Shown: positions 7,423 to 15,766, counted from the stretch's first letter. The stretch is 21,579 bases of DNA from B4-G1 sp964393895 (GCA_964393895.1 CAYMWP010000080.1:1-21579), one strand, 5' to 3'. Numbers and translations are program-made. Notes: generated by a model not told the origin, from the sequence alone.

Positions 7423-8823
7423 ATGAGTAAAAAATCGTCCGCGCGGGCCATCCTGTTGATCGCGACCCTGATAATCCTCCTCGCCTTCCCCTTCCTGGGC
7501 CCGGCGCAAGCGCAAGAAGAAGACGGATTCAAGGAGACTTTTGACGATCCCACGCTGCCGGAATGGGAGCACGCCCGCGAGGTCGTCGTGACAGATAGCG
7601 TGTTGAGGATGAACCCGGGCAGCTTTGCCCTCAGATTAGGCGACTGGTCCGACATCACGTTGACCGTCAGGGTGAGATACACCGGCTCGGGAGAGGTGTT
7701 CGTCAACTACTACTTTAGGGACGAGGGCAGGTATGGCCTGATGCTCAGAGACGACGCCATCACGCTGGAGAAGGAACAGCACGGCTCGCCAACGCCCCTG
7801 GGGAACGCCGAGGTCGCGGCCGTTCAACAAAACACCTGGATCACCCTCAAAATCGTCGTCTCCGAGGGACAGCACCAGGTCTATGTGAACGACGAGCTCC
7901 AGTTGACCGCCACCGATCCCGAACCCTTGCCGACGGGCGCCGTGATGTTCCAGGCGCTGGGCGAGTTGACCGCCGAATTCGACGATCTGGAGGTGCGGGG
8001 CCGGCCGGGCGGCCCGCCGCCGGAGGGTGAGCCGGGCCGGGAACCGCCCCCAGAGGGAGAACCGCTCCCGGCTGAGGGCGGGGAGCCCGGCGTCCCTTCA
8101 GCCGGCGGTCAGACCCCACCGCCGCCGGAGGCCGCGACCAGCGGGTCGGGCGGCATCGTCGAGGAATTCTTTGCCAGCCAGGCCAGCAATCTGGAACTGA
8201 GCACCTTTGCCATCAACCTCGTGCTGGCGGCGCTGTGCGCCTACGTGCTCAGCCTGGTTTACGTTCACTGGGGATCGTCGCTCACCAATCGCCGCAAGTT
8301 CGCCGCCAACTTTATACTGATGACCATCACCACTACCTTTGTCATCCTGGTGGTGCGCTCGTCGGTAGCGCTCAGCCTGGGCCTGGTGGGCGCGCTCTCT
8401 ATCGTCCGCTTCAGGACGGCGATCAAAGAGCCGGAGGAGCTGGCCTACCTGTTCTTCGCCATCGGCCTGGGCATCGGGTTGGGCGACAACCAGCGCCTGC
8501 TGACCCTGCTGGCGCTGGCCGGGGGCATCGCGATCATCGGATTGAGGCGGGTGTTCCGGAAAACCGAGGCGGACGTCAACCTGCACCTGACCGTCGCCAG
8601 CCACAATCCCCACAAGATCGAACTGGATCAAATCACCAACGTGCTCGCCGCCCACGCGGCCAAAGCGAAGCTGATGCGCATGGACGAGCGGCCGGAGACG
8701 TTGGAAGCCGCGTTCCTGGTCGAGTTCAGGCGTATCTCTGACCTGAACGCGACCCGCGCCGCTCTGCGGGAGCTGTCGGAAGCGCTAGAGATCACGTTCC
8801 TGGATAACAAGGGCATCTGGTAG
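7423..8823 (+). CDS. Secreted LamG-like domain fused to DUF4956 membrane domain
   Basis: ATG 7423 follows CGGAGGTG. The 466-residue protein has a signal peptide (7-30, ending GPAQAQ), a LamG-like beta-sandwich (about 35-192: FKETFDDPTLPEWEH, YYFRDEGRYGLMLRD, ITLKIVVSEGQHQVYVND, FDDLEVRG), a Pro/Glu/Gly-rich linker (195-245), then a DUF4956 domain with membrane helices at about 262-282, 293-312, 314-327, 341-353 and 357-374. The conserved GALSIVRFRTAIKEPEELA is at 323-341. A cytoplasmic tail follows (380-466). DUF4956 proteins are found next to VTC-fold proteins. The extra extracellular lectin-like domain suggests glycan or polymer binding at the surface. Sixty-six bases separate it from the CotH gene and six from the VTC gene, so the three form an operon. 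Confidence 0.85.
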   Translation: MSKKSSARAILLIATLIILLAFPFLGPAQAQEEDGFKETFDDPTLPEWEHAREVVVTDSVLRMNPGSFALRLGDWSDITLTVRVRYTGSGEVFVNYYFRDEGRYGLMLRDDAITLEKEQHGSPTPLGNAEVAAVQQNTWITLKIVVSEGQHQVYVNDELQLTATDPEPLPTGAVMFQALGELTAEFDDLEVRGRPGGPPPEGEPGREPPPEGEPLPAEGGEPGVPSAGGQTPPPPEAATSGSGGIVEEFFASQASNLELSTFAINLVLAALCAYVLSLVYVHWGSSLTNRRKFAANFILMTITTTFVILVVRSSVALSLGLVGALSIVRFRTAIKEPEELAYLFFAIGLGIGLGDNQRLLTLLALAGGIAIIGLRRVFRKTEADVNLHLTVASHNPHKIELDQITNVLAAHAAKAKLMRMDERPETLEAAFLVEFRRISDLNATRAALRELSEALEITFLDNKGIW

Positions 8824-8829
8824 GTCAAA

Positions 8830-9510
8830 ATGGGCCAGCAACCGTACCGCTACGAACGCAAGTTCCTGGTGGATCAGATGGACGCCCAGCAGGTGCGGGG
8901 GATGGTGCGCCGTCATCCCGCCATGTTCTACGAGCCATACCCGCCCCGGTACGTCAACAATCTCTACCTGGACACCGAGGGGATGGAGAACTATTTCGAC
9001 AACGTGAGCGGCACCAGCGACCGGCGCAAGGTGCGCATCCGCTGGTACGGCGACCTGTTCTCGACCGTCGAAAACCCGACGCTGGAGTTCAAGGTCAAGC
9101 GCGGCCTGGTGGGGACCAAGTACAGTTATCCTTTCGCCCCCTTTGCTCTGGACGAGCGTTTCTGTCACACCTATTACCGGGATGTCCTGCGACAGGCCAA
9201 TTTACCACCGCAAGTCCGAGAGTACATGCACGAGGTGCACGGGGTGCTGTGCAACCGCTACTACCGCCGGTATTTTGCCACCAAAGATCAGCGCTTCCGG
9301 GTCACGATTGACGCGCAGATGACCTTTTATCAGGTGCGGAAGGCGGCCAATCGCTTCTTACATAAATATGTGGACTACAACCACATCGTGGTGGAGTTGA
9401 AATATGCCCCGCCGCTGGACGTCGAGGCCGACCGTATATCGAGTTTCTTCCCCTTCAGGTTGACCAGAAACTCCAAGTACATCACCGGTATCGAGAGCGT
9501 GTATGAATGA
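8830..9510 (+). CDS. VTC-domain polyphosphate-polymerase-like protein
   Basis: A 226-residue single-domain protein of the VTC/CYTH-like tunnel fold. The basic and acidic strands that line the tunnel are visible: YRYERKFLV (6-14), NNLYLDTEGMENYF (43-56), RKVRIRWYG (66-74), TLEFKVKRG (84-92), RFRVTIDAQ (155-163), VVELKYAPP (187-195) and RLTRNSKY (210-217). VTC4 in yeast makes polyphosphate from ATP; bacterial relatives beside DUF4956 and CotH have a less certain product. The start lies six bases after the DUF4956 stop, so translation is probably coupled. A palindromic MITE-like element begins 15 bases past the stop and may end the transcript. Confidence 0.8.
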   Translation: MGQQPYRYERKFLVDQMDAQQVRGMVRRHPAMFYEPYPPRYVNNLYLDTEGMENYFDNVSGTSDRRKVRIRWYGDLFSTVENPTLEFKVKRGLVGTKYSYPFAPFALDERFCHTYYRDVLRQANLPPQVREYMHEVHGVLCNRYYRRYFATKDQRFRVTIDAQMTFYQVRKAANRFLHKYVDYNHIVVELKYAPPLDVEADRISSFFPFRLTRNSKYITGIESVYE

Positions 9511-9525
9511 ATGTGGGGAAAAGTG

Positions 9526-9646
9526 CAGCAATTCCCGTTTTGGCAATTCTAGCTTGGGTGCATCGGCCTAAAAGAGCCGATGCTGGGAAAAAAATAGCCA
9601 GCACCGTCTGTTTTACGGCGGTGCGGCTTCAAAACGGGAATTGCTG
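9526..9646. mobile_element. CAGCAATTCCC-type MITE, copy 1 (121 bp)
   Basis: The ends CAGCAATTCCCGTTTT and AAAACGGGAATTGCTG are a perfect 16-base inverted repeat. Inside are hairpin GCATCGGC-CTAAAAGA-GCCGATGC, a run of seven A residues (9588-9594) and hairpin GCACCGTC-TGTTTTA-CGGCGGTGC. No target duplication is recognisable here. It lies between the convergent VTC and aminotransferase genes, where its structure could act as a bidirectional terminator. Confidence 0.8.
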
Positions 9647-9667
9647 ACCACAAGTCAAGAACCGTTC

Positions 9668-9688
9668 TGCATCAGACCAATTGATGCA
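9668..9688. other. Short hairpin after aminotransferase gene
   Basis: TGCATC (9668-9673) pairs with GATGCA (9683-9688) around a 9-base loop, 26 bases beyond the stop of the - strand aminotransferase gene. There is no clear T-tract, so a terminator role is only possible. Confidence 0.3.
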
Positions 9689-9713
9689 AGGCGGCGCGGG
9701 GATCCTGAGCCAC

Positions 9714-10904
9714 CTATGTCAGGTTGATCTTTGCGAGGGCGGTGACTATTCGCTCCAGCGCGGTCTGGATGTTTTCCATCGAGTTGGCAAAGCACAGCCG
9801 CAGGTATCCCTCTCCTCCTGGACCAAAGGCAGTGCCTGGCAGCACGGCCACCCCCGCTTCCTCAAGCAGGTAGCTGGCCAGCCAGTCCGAGGTTTTGTCA
9901 TAGGCGCTCATGTTGGGGAAAGCATAGAACGCCCCTTGAGGCGTGCGACATTGGATGCCCTTGATCTCGTTCATGCCTGAAATGAGGATGTCCCTCCGGC
10001 GTTGGTACTCTGCCAGGACTACCTCAACCGGCTCCTGTGGGCCGGTCAACGCCGCCAGGCCGGCAAGTTGCGTGAACGTAGCCGTGCAGCCGATGGAGTG
10101 GGTCAGCAGCAGGCCCACGCGCTCTGCAAGCGGCTCAGGCATGATACCAAAGCCCAACCTCCAGCCGGTCATCGCATAAGTTTTGGAGAAGCCGTCGCAG
10201 ATGACGGTCCGCTCACGCATGCCGGACAGGACGGCGATGCTGGGCGCTGAGAGGCCATCGAATGTGAGACGGGCATAGATCTCGTCGGAGAGCACCCAGG
10301 CATCGTGGCGCAGGGCTGCGTCGGCAATGTGCTCCAGCACTTTCATCGAAAGCACGCCGCCGGTGGGGTTGCTGGGCGAGTTCAGGATGATCATCCGGGT
10401 GCGGGCGTTCACCGCCTGGTCAAAGAGCTCCAGGTCGAAGGCAAAGTCGTTCGATTCTCGCAACGGGATAGGAACCGGAACGCCGCCGGCCACCCTGATC
10501 ATAGCGGCATAGGTGGGAAACCCAGGGTCGGGGTAGATCACCTCATCACCTGGCCGGATGAGCGCCAGGGTGGGGAAGAACAGGACCGGTTTTGCGCCCG
10601 GTCCGACCACGACCTGCGATGGTGACACGTCGATCCCTCGGCGTCGCCCGGCGTCCTCGGCGATCGCCTCCCGCAGGGCGGGGACACCAGCCGGCGGGTT
10701 ATAGCGGGTGTGGCCTTCCTGGATGGCCTGGACGCCAGCTTGTACGACGTTATCGAAAGTGGGTGCGTCGGGCTGGCCGATCTCCAGGTGGATGATCTCT
10801 CGTCCTTCGGCCTCCAGGGCTTGAGCCTGGGCCAGCATATGGTAGGCCCCCTCCGGGGCCAGGTGGCCAACGCGTGTAGCAAAGCCCATTTCGCTTTCGT
10901 TCAT
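9714..10904 (-). CDS. Class I/II PLP-dependent aminotransferase
   Basis: A 396-residue fold-type I aminotransferase of the aspartate/aromatic/branched AAT subgroup I. The PLP lysine is K241 in CDGFSKTYAMTGWRLGF; cofactor residues include N179 of NSPSNPTGG, D207 and Y210 of LSDEIYARL, and R249. The C-terminal carboxylate-binding arginine lies in GEGYLRLCF. The start at ATG 10904 has GCAGGAGAG upstream. It would exchange an amino group between an amino acid and a 2-oxo acid in the cytoplasm; the exact substrate cannot be read from sequence. It lies 88 bases downstream of mttB-like 1 on the same strand, so it is probably the last gene of the methyltransferase operon and may process the demethylated product. 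Confidence 0.88.
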   Translation of the reverse strand: MNESEMGFATRVGHLAPEGAYHMLAQAQALEAEGREIIHLEIGQPDAPTFDNVVQAGVQAIQEGHTRYNPPAGVPALREAIAEDAGRRRGIDVSPSQVVVGPGAKPVLFFPTLALIRPGDEVIYPDPGFPTYAAMIRVAGGVPVPIPLRESNDFAFDLELFDQAVNARTRMIILNSPSNPTGGVLSMKVLEHIADAALRHDAWVLSDEIYARLTFDGLSAPSIAVLSGMRERTVICDGFSKTYAMTGWRLGFGIMPEPLAERVGLLLTHSIGCTATFTQLAGLAALTGPQEPVEVVLAEYQRRRDILISGMNEIKGIQCRTPQGAFYAFPNMSAYDKTSDWLASYLLEEAGVAVLPGTAFGPGGEGYLRLCFANSMENIQTALERIVTALAKINLT

Positions 10905-10992
10905 CGTCTCTCCTGCCGATAAAGAGATCGGTTCTGTCGTTTTGAGCGCCCCGTGAGAACTCGGTTGTGGTGGCCTCAGGTGGTGGGCCAGC

Positions 10993-12435
10993 CTATCCTG
11001 TCGCCCTGGTCAGGATTTCTTGTATCTTCTCTTGCTTGTCCGGGCTCAACGGCTTTGGCCGATGCTCCTTGATGATCTCCAGCACGGTAGCGTTCAATCG
11101 CTGGCCCAACGCGATGCTGCCTTCCTCTAACCACGGCTGCCGTGTCTTGCGATCGAGCAGAGCAGGGAACCAAAAGCTGCGGAAGCGGCTCAGGGTCTCT
11201 TGGCTATCCAGGAACTGCCCGCCTGGACCGACCTGCTCCAACTCTTCTATCAGGAGTGTGTCCTCGCTGACTTTTATGCCCTTCATCAGGTGGTTGGTCA
11301 AGCTGACGAGCTCGTTGGTCAGTACCATCATCTCAAATGATCCGGTGAGGCCGCTCTCCATATAGCCTACGTCGTGGACCAGGTTGGCGCCGGTGAACTT
11401 GGCCATCATCACTGAGAGCATCGCCTCTGCGGCTGCCTGCTCGTCCATCACTTTGGCGTCGGAGCACCCGGCGTAACCCCATGTGGGCATGCCGTACCAG
11501 CGCCCCAGTTCGGCGACTGCGGCCTTGGTGAGCTGAAACTCGGGTGAGGCGTAGCAGATCTGCATTGAGGCCATATCCATATGGTGGAGCCCAGCGCCAA
11601 AGACAAAGGGGGCACCAGGGCGCGTCAACTGGTGGACCACCAGGCTGCTCAGGATCTCGGCCAGCGACATCACGAGGCCGCCCGCCATTGTGATCGGTGC
11701 CGTTCCGCCCATCAGTGGGCCGGGCGAGTGGACCACGGGCAGCTCATACTCGGCCATAAGTAGCAGCTTGTCGACCGCCGTCTCCGACTGTTGCAGTGGT
11801 GAACTGGGCTCGGAGTAGAGCAGGATGTGCTGCTGCTCTCTTAATGCTTCGTAGCCGCCCGCCACGGCCGCCGCCATGTCAATGGCGCGCTGGCAACTGG
11901 CCTTGTCGTTGGTCACAAAGACGAGTGGCTTGGTCGTGTGTTCCAGCATCAGGGCCATCTGTACGTCGTATGCCGCTTCTGGATCCACGTCGGCAGGGAT
12001 CCCGATCGACATGACAAAATGGATGTTGGGCAAGGCATCGCACAGATGGTAGCCATTGATGATGTCGGCTTGAGTGAATGGGCGGTGTTCCCCGGTTTCG
12101 GGGTCGAGGAAGTTGAGGCAGTCTGAACCTGTGCCAAAATAGACCTTTGTGCCCTCCAGGAAGACCGACGGTGCGCCTTCCCGATCACACATGATGACTC
12201 GACTGGGTACAGAGGCGATGGCATCCTCCACCAAACGGGCCGGAAACCTGACCAGGTTGCCGTCGGAGATAAAGGCGCCGGCCTTTTTCAGCATGTCGAG
12301 GGCCTGCCGGTGGTGGAATCGGATGCCAATGCGCCTCAGGGCTTCCAGGGCAGCTAGGTGTAGATCCCGGATCTGCGTGTCGGAGAGCACGGAAAACTGG
12401 GGTGATTGAAAGGCAATGGAATTGACTGTCTTCAT
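10993..12435 (-). CDS. MttB-superfamily corrinoid methyltransferase 1
   Basis: A 480-residue member of the trimethylamine methyltransferase (MttB) superfamily, a TIM-barrel enzyme that moves a methyl group from a quaternary or tertiary amine to Co(I) of a corrinoid protein. Family landmarks are YFGTGSDCLNFLD (99-111), HTTKPLVFV (166-174), GCSDAKVMDEQAAAE (323-337), FTGANLVHDVGYMESG (347-362) and a C-terminal IIKEHRPKPL. Archaeal MttB needs a UAG-encoded pyrrolysine; here the frame has no internal UAG, so it belongs with the non-Pyl enzymes such as the glycine betaine methyltransferase MtgB. The substrate is unassigned. ATG 12435 has GGGGGGCAG upstream. A MITE begins only 39 bases before the start codon. 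Confidence 0.88.
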   Translation of the reverse strand: MKTVNSIAFQSPQFSVLSDTQIRDLHLAALEALRRIGIRFHHRQALDMLKKAGAFISDGNLVRFPARLVEDAIASVPSRVIMCDREGAPSVFLEGTKVYFGTGSDCLNFLDPETGEHRPFTQADIINGYHLCDALPNIHFVMSIGIPADVDPEAAYDVQMALMLEHTTKPLVFVTNDKASCQRAIDMAAAVAGGYEALREQQHILLYSEPSSPLQQSETAVDKLLLMAEYELPVVHSPGPLMGGTAPITMAGGLVMSLAEILSSLVVHQLTRPGAPFVFGAGLHHMDMASMQICYASPEFQLTKAAVAELGRWYGMPTWGYAGCSDAKVMDEQAAAEAMLSVMMAKFTGANLVHDVGYMESGLTGSFEMMVLTNELVSLTNHLMKGIKVSEDTLLIEELEQVGPGGQFLDSQETLSRFRSFWFPALLDRKTRQPWLEEGSIALGQRLNATVLEIIKEHRPKPLSPDKQEKIQEILTRATG

Positions 12436-12474
12436 TTTAGCTGCCCCCCTTCATAGATTAGGAATATCACTTAC

Positions 12475-12645
12475 TGCAGACTGCCGTAAATTCGTGCCGA
12501 GTTTTTCACACTCACACCGGCCTAAAGAGCCGGTGTTAGGGCACTTTTCGGCCAATTTGTGGGCCTAGCGCCGCCTCTTCTATGGCTGAGAATCAGCCCG
12601 CGGTGCAGGCCGGCGCAAAGCGGAACGAATTTATGCATCGCTGCA
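12475..12645 (+). mobile_element. TGCAG-type MITE, copy B (171 bp)
   Basis: A full-length copy with imperfect terminal repeats of about 24 bases (left TGCAGACTGCCGTAAATTCG; right end, inverted, TGCAGCGATGCATAAATTCG). It is flanked by the 5-bp repeat CTTAC (12470-12474 and 12646-12650). By eye it is identical over all 171 bases to copy C read on the opposite strand. It separates the PLP-lyase gene from mttB-like 1 and occupies the region where a local promoter would be expected. Confidence 0.9.
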
Positions 12646-12703
12646 CTTACATTCGGGTACGGTTCCTGGTATGCAATCGCTCGACGGGGATCGCTAGTCT
12701 GTG

Positions 12704-12726
12704 TTGGAATCCATTGTCCATTCCAA
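12704..12726. terminator. Possible terminator hairpin after PLP-lyase gene
   Basis: TTGGAAT (12704-12710) pairs with ATTCCAA (12720-12726) around a 9-base loop, 17 bases past the - strand stop at 12744. The stem is A/T-rich and has no clear T-tract, so termination would be weak. Confidence 0.3.
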
Positions 12727-12743
12727 TACCTCGGCCTGTTGGA

Positions 12744-14012
12744 CTAGGGGCCTTGAGAGACATCTCGGTTCAGGTTGGTCAGGGCCTGCCCCAGGTCGGC
12801 GATGATATCCTCCGCATTCTCCAGGCCGACGGAGAGACGGATCAGCCCGTCGTCGATGCCGACGGCGGCGCGCTCCTCCGGCGTCATGTGCTCGTGAGTG
12901 ATCGTCGGTGGATGCATACATATGGTCCGGCTGGTGCCGAACGTGACGGCATGGACGACCAGTTCCAGGTTATCCATCACCTGGGCCGCCCCTTCCATCC
13001 CGCCAGCCACGACAAAGGACAGTAATCCCCCTGGAGCCATCATCTGCTGCTGGGCCAGCTCGTGCTGAGGGTGGTCGGGCAATCCTGGATAGTTTACGTG
13101 TAGCACCTTGGGGTGATCGGCCAGGAACTCGGCAACCTGCTGTGCGTTTTCGCTGTGACGTTCCATCCGCATCGAAAGTGTCTCTAGGAATTGGAGCGTC
13201 AGCCAGGCTTCGAAAGGCTGGATAATGGCCCCCACAAACTCGGTGGTGTTCCAGCGGATGTCCTCGACCAATGCCTCAGGCCCCACGATCGCCCCTCCGA
13301 GCACGCTGGCGTTGCCGCACAGGAACTTTGTGATCGAGAGCAGGATGACGTCTGCTCCCAGCGCCATGGGCTGCTGGAGGGCGGCCGTCGCCGTCGTATT
13401 GTCAACCATCAAGGGGACTTGGTGGGAGTGAGCGACGTCAGCCACCGCCTCGATGTCGGTGACAAAGAGGGTGGGGTTGCTGGGCGTCTCGACCCATACA
13501 AGGCGGGTGCGCGCGTCCATCTCCCGATCCCAGGAGGTCGGATCGGCTGGGTCCTCGACGAAACGGAACTCGACGTTGCACCGTTCCGGGAAGATGGTGG
13601 CGGCCTGTTTGTAGCCCTCGCCAAAGACGTTCAGCGTGGTGACCACGTTGTCACCGGGCCGGGCCAGCGTGAAAACCAGGTTGAACAGCGCCTGGGACCC
13701 GGACGCAGCGGTGACGGCAGCCTCACCGCCCTCCAACGCCGCCAGCCGTTCCTCCAGCACGCTCGCCGTCGGTGTCTTGGTGCGGCCATAGACGGGGTAC
13801 GGGATCTTGGAGAAACATTCATACGGATAGGTCATCGATTGGATGATCGGCGGTACGAACGACCGGAATCGCTCGACGTCCCCAAGCGGGTGAAACCCGG
13901 CGTGCAAGGCCCGGGTGTCGAATCCCAGATGTGCGTCTGGCCTGGAGGCCGGTGTCGCCTCAGAGTCGTATACCCACGGATCTCGCATAAAGAATGGCTT
14001 GTCGTCGTGCAT
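12744..14012 (-). CDS. Cys/Met-metabolism PLP enzyme (gamma-lyase/synthase family)
   Basis: A 422-residue fold-type I PLP enzyme of the cystathionine gamma-synthase / methionine gamma-lyase / O-acetylhomoserine sulfhydrylase family. ATG 14012 is chosen over an upstream ATG because GGAGGG lies 7 bases before it. The PLP lysine is K229 in LLSITKFLCGN; D204 in MVDNTTA holds the pyridine ring; Y75 and R77 (VYGRTKTPT) match the phosphate-binding pair given by the neighbouring subunit; ETPSNPT is at 175-181. Two departures stand out: the active-site tyrosine position is phenylalanine (NVFGEGY, F130), and the usual TKYxxGH reads TKFLCGN. It should cleave or replace a gamma substituent of a methionine- or homoserine-like amino acid. 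It lies 57 bases after mttB-like 2. Confidence 0.82.
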   Translation of the reverse strand: MHDDKPFFMRDPWVYDSEATPASRPDAHLGFDTRALHAGFHPLGDVERFRSFVPPIIQSMTYPYECFSKIPYPVYGRTKTPTASVLEERLAALEGGEAAVTAASGSQALFNLVFTLARPGDNVVTTLNVFGEGYKQAATIFPERCNVEFRFVEDPADPTSWDREMDARTRLVWVETPSNPTLFVTDIEAVADVAHSHQVPLMVDNTTATAALQQPMALGADVILLSITKFLCGNASVLGGAIVGPEALVEDIRWNTTEFVGAIIQPFEAWLTLQFLETLSMRMERHSENAQQVAEFLADHPKVLHVNYPGLPDHPQHELAQQQMMAPGGLLSFVVAGGMEGAAQVMDNLELVVHAVTFGTSRTICMHPPTITHEHMTPEERAAVGIDDGLIRLSVGLENAEDIIADLGQALTNLNRDVSQGP

Positions 14013-14069
14013 AGAAATCCCTCCGAAGAGCAAATAACCACTCCGCTGATTCGCTCACTCGCCCATTTG

Positions 14070-15518
14070 CTACTTGCTATCAATCCACGCCTGTTCCCGC
14101 TCGACGATCCTCTTTATGTCCCGTTGGATGTCGGCCGGCAGGGGTTCGGTCTTGTGGCTCGCCAGGATTTCCTCCACCTGCTGTGCGGCTCGTTCCTCCA
14201 TCGTGGTCGCGCCTCGCTCGACCCATTGGGAAAACGTGCCCTTGTCTGCCAGCTTGGAGTAATAGGGTTCCTTGAAGTGGTTTAGCGTGTGCTGGTGGCC
14301 CAGATAATCTCCCGTCGGTCCAAGTTCATCGATCACGTCCAGCGCCAGCGTCTCTTCGTTCACCAGGACACCGCCTGTGGCGGCCCGAATCCAGCCGATG
14401 AGATCGTTGCAGATAGCGATCAACTGGAGCGAACCTTGCAGGCCGGAATCCATAAACCCGACGTCGTGCACGATGTTGGCTCCGTGAAGCAGGGCTGTGA
14501 ACAGGCTGAGGGAAACTTCGGCGGCGCACTGCTGGTCCAGCACTTTGGAATCGGTCGAACCACCCAGCCCAAAGACGGGCAGGTTGTAGTGTCTTCCCAT
14601 CTCGGTGGGGACGCCCTGTTCATCAGCCAGCACATAGTTGCCGACCATCGTCTTCAGGTTATAGGGGCCGCCGTTCCAGCCCGGGACCGCGACCGGCGTT
14701 CCTTCCCGCACCAATTGCGCCAGCACAATGCCCAGCAGAGTGCCCGCATTCATGGATGCCGCACATCCGGCCGTCGTCGTCGGCGAGTTCACCCCGCCCG
14801 CGTTGAGGGGAATGTACAGCATAGGTAGGCCCTTCTCAGCCAGATACATGCATTTCTGCAATGCCTCGGCGTTTGCGACAAGCCCGGATGTGATGTTGAT
14901 ATAGCATGTAGCGAAGGGACGTCGCTGTAACGCCTCGACGCCTCCGGCCACGACCTCGCACATCTCGACCGCCGCCACGCATCCCTCAAAGTCGGGCGAG
15001 ACAAAGACGATGGGCTTGGTAGTGTGGTTGAGCATCACCTCCATCTGGTAGCGGTCGTAGATGCGCTGATCAACGTCTTCCGGCAGGAACTGGGACATGA
15101 CAAACGAAATCTCGGGCAGGGCGTCCATCAGCGTCGCCGCCTCAACGACATCCGTGAGCACCGCTCTGCGCCTCTTTCCGGTGCGGTGGTCAAGGACGTT
15201 CAGGCAGTCCGAACCACCGCCATAGTAAGTGTTATAACCCCAAGCGCGCATGGCGACGCTGCCGTATCGGTCGTATAGGGTCATTCGTTTGGGGACTAGG
15301 TTCAAGGCTCTTTCGACCATATACTCTGGGATGCGGACCCGGATACCGTCCGCCTTGGCTCCGCCCTTGACCAGGAGCTCTAGCGCTTGTTCGTCGTGGA
15401 CGTCAATGCCGACGCGCTCCATAATCTCCAAGCTTGCCAGATGGATCTTTTCCCGCTCCTGTTGTCCCAGGCGGGCGTAGTGGGCACTCGTCATACTCAA
15501 ACCGTGGGTCTCGATCAT
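14070..15518 (-). CDS. MttB-superfamily corrinoid methyltransferase 2
   Basis: A 482-residue MttB homologue, first gene of the - strand operon. Landmarks are YYGGGSDCLNVLD (98-110), HTTKPIVFVSPD (165-176), GGSTDSKVLDQQCAAE (319-334), LLHGANIVHDVGFMDSG (343-359) and a C-terminal VEEILASHKTEPLP. No internal UAG occurs. It is most similar by eye to methyltransferase 1 in the same operon, although its substrate-side loops differ (for example GVNSPTTTAGCAAS, 242-255), which suggests a different methylated substrate. ATG 15518 is preceded by GAAGAGG eight bases upstream. Transcription should start from the consensus promoter about 60-95 bases upstream. Confidence 0.88.
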   Translation of the reverse strand: MIETHGLSMTSAHYARLGQQEREKIHLASLEIMERVGIDVHDEQALELLVKGGAKADGIRVRIPEYMVERALNLVPKRMTLYDRYGSVAMRAWGYNTYYGGGSDCLNVLDHRTGKRRRAVLTDVVEAATLMDALPEISFVMSQFLPEDVDQRIYDRYQMEVMLNHTTKPIVFVSPDFEGCVAAVEMCEVVAGGVEALQRRPFATCYINITSGLVANAEALQKCMYLAEKGLPMLYIPLNAGGVNSPTTTAGCAASMNAGTLLGIVLAQLVREGTPVAVPGWNGGPYNLKTMVGNYVLADEQGVPTEMGRHYNLPVFGLGGSTDSKVLDQQCAAEVSLSLFTALLHGANIVHDVGFMDSGLQGSLQLIAICNDLIGWIRAATGGVLVNEETLALDVIDELGPTGDYLGHQHTLNHFKEPYYSKLADKGTFSQWVERGATTMEERAAQQVEEILASHKTEPLPADIQRDIKRIVEREQAWIDSK

Positions 15519-15562
15519 TGGCTTTACCTCTTCCGTGGATGAACAAATAGCAAGGTGGAAAC

Positions 15563-15576
15563 CAGTCGGCTGACTG
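15563..15576. promoter_or_regulatory. Inverted repeat at the mttB-like 2 transcription start
   Basis: CAGTC-GGCT-GACTG lies just downstream of the - strand -10 box, where a bound repressor would block the start. It is a candidate operator for the GntR regulator divergently encoded nearby. This is inferred from position and symmetry only. Confidence 0.35.
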
Positions 15577-15585
15577 ATATATTAA

Positions 15586-15614
15586 ATTATACTATCTAAT
15601 CTATCAATTGTCAA
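15586..15614 (-). promoter_or_regulatory. Consensus sigma70 promoter of the mttB-like 2 operon
   Basis: Read on the - strand: TTGACA (15609-15614), a 17-base spacer and TATAAT (15586-15591). Both hexamers match the consensus exactly at optimal spacing, and the region is strongly A/T-rich. The 5' leader is about 60 bases. Such a strong core promoter is usually held in check by a repressor. Confidence 0.8.
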
Positions 15615-15674
15615 TTTTAGGCGGCTCAAGACGCTAGAATGGGGGTATTTTCAAGGCTCTGGATATACTAGATC

Positions 15675-15703
15675 TTGCCCGTTGATGTATTACATGGTAT
15701 AAT
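15675..15703 (+). promoter_or_regulatory. Promoter of the GntR regulator gene
   Basis: TTGCCC (15675-15680), a 17-base spacer and TATAAT (15698-15703), with an extended -10 TG at 15695-15696. The GntR start codon lies 63 bases past the -10 box. Only about 60 bases separate it from the divergent promoter, so one bound regulator could control both arms. Confidence 0.7.
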
Positions 15704-15766
15704 TACTGTGTAAGGGTCTCGTTTGTGTGGGTGTAGTCGTCTGTGGCCTGATAGGGAGTTGGCTCA

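Noticed and set aside
9526..9646. Reading the 121-bp palindromic element purely as an intrinsic terminator of the VTC gene
   Set aside because: The same sequence recurs at 17154-17442 with a 9-bp target duplication, so it is a mobile element. Terminator activity may be a secondary effect.
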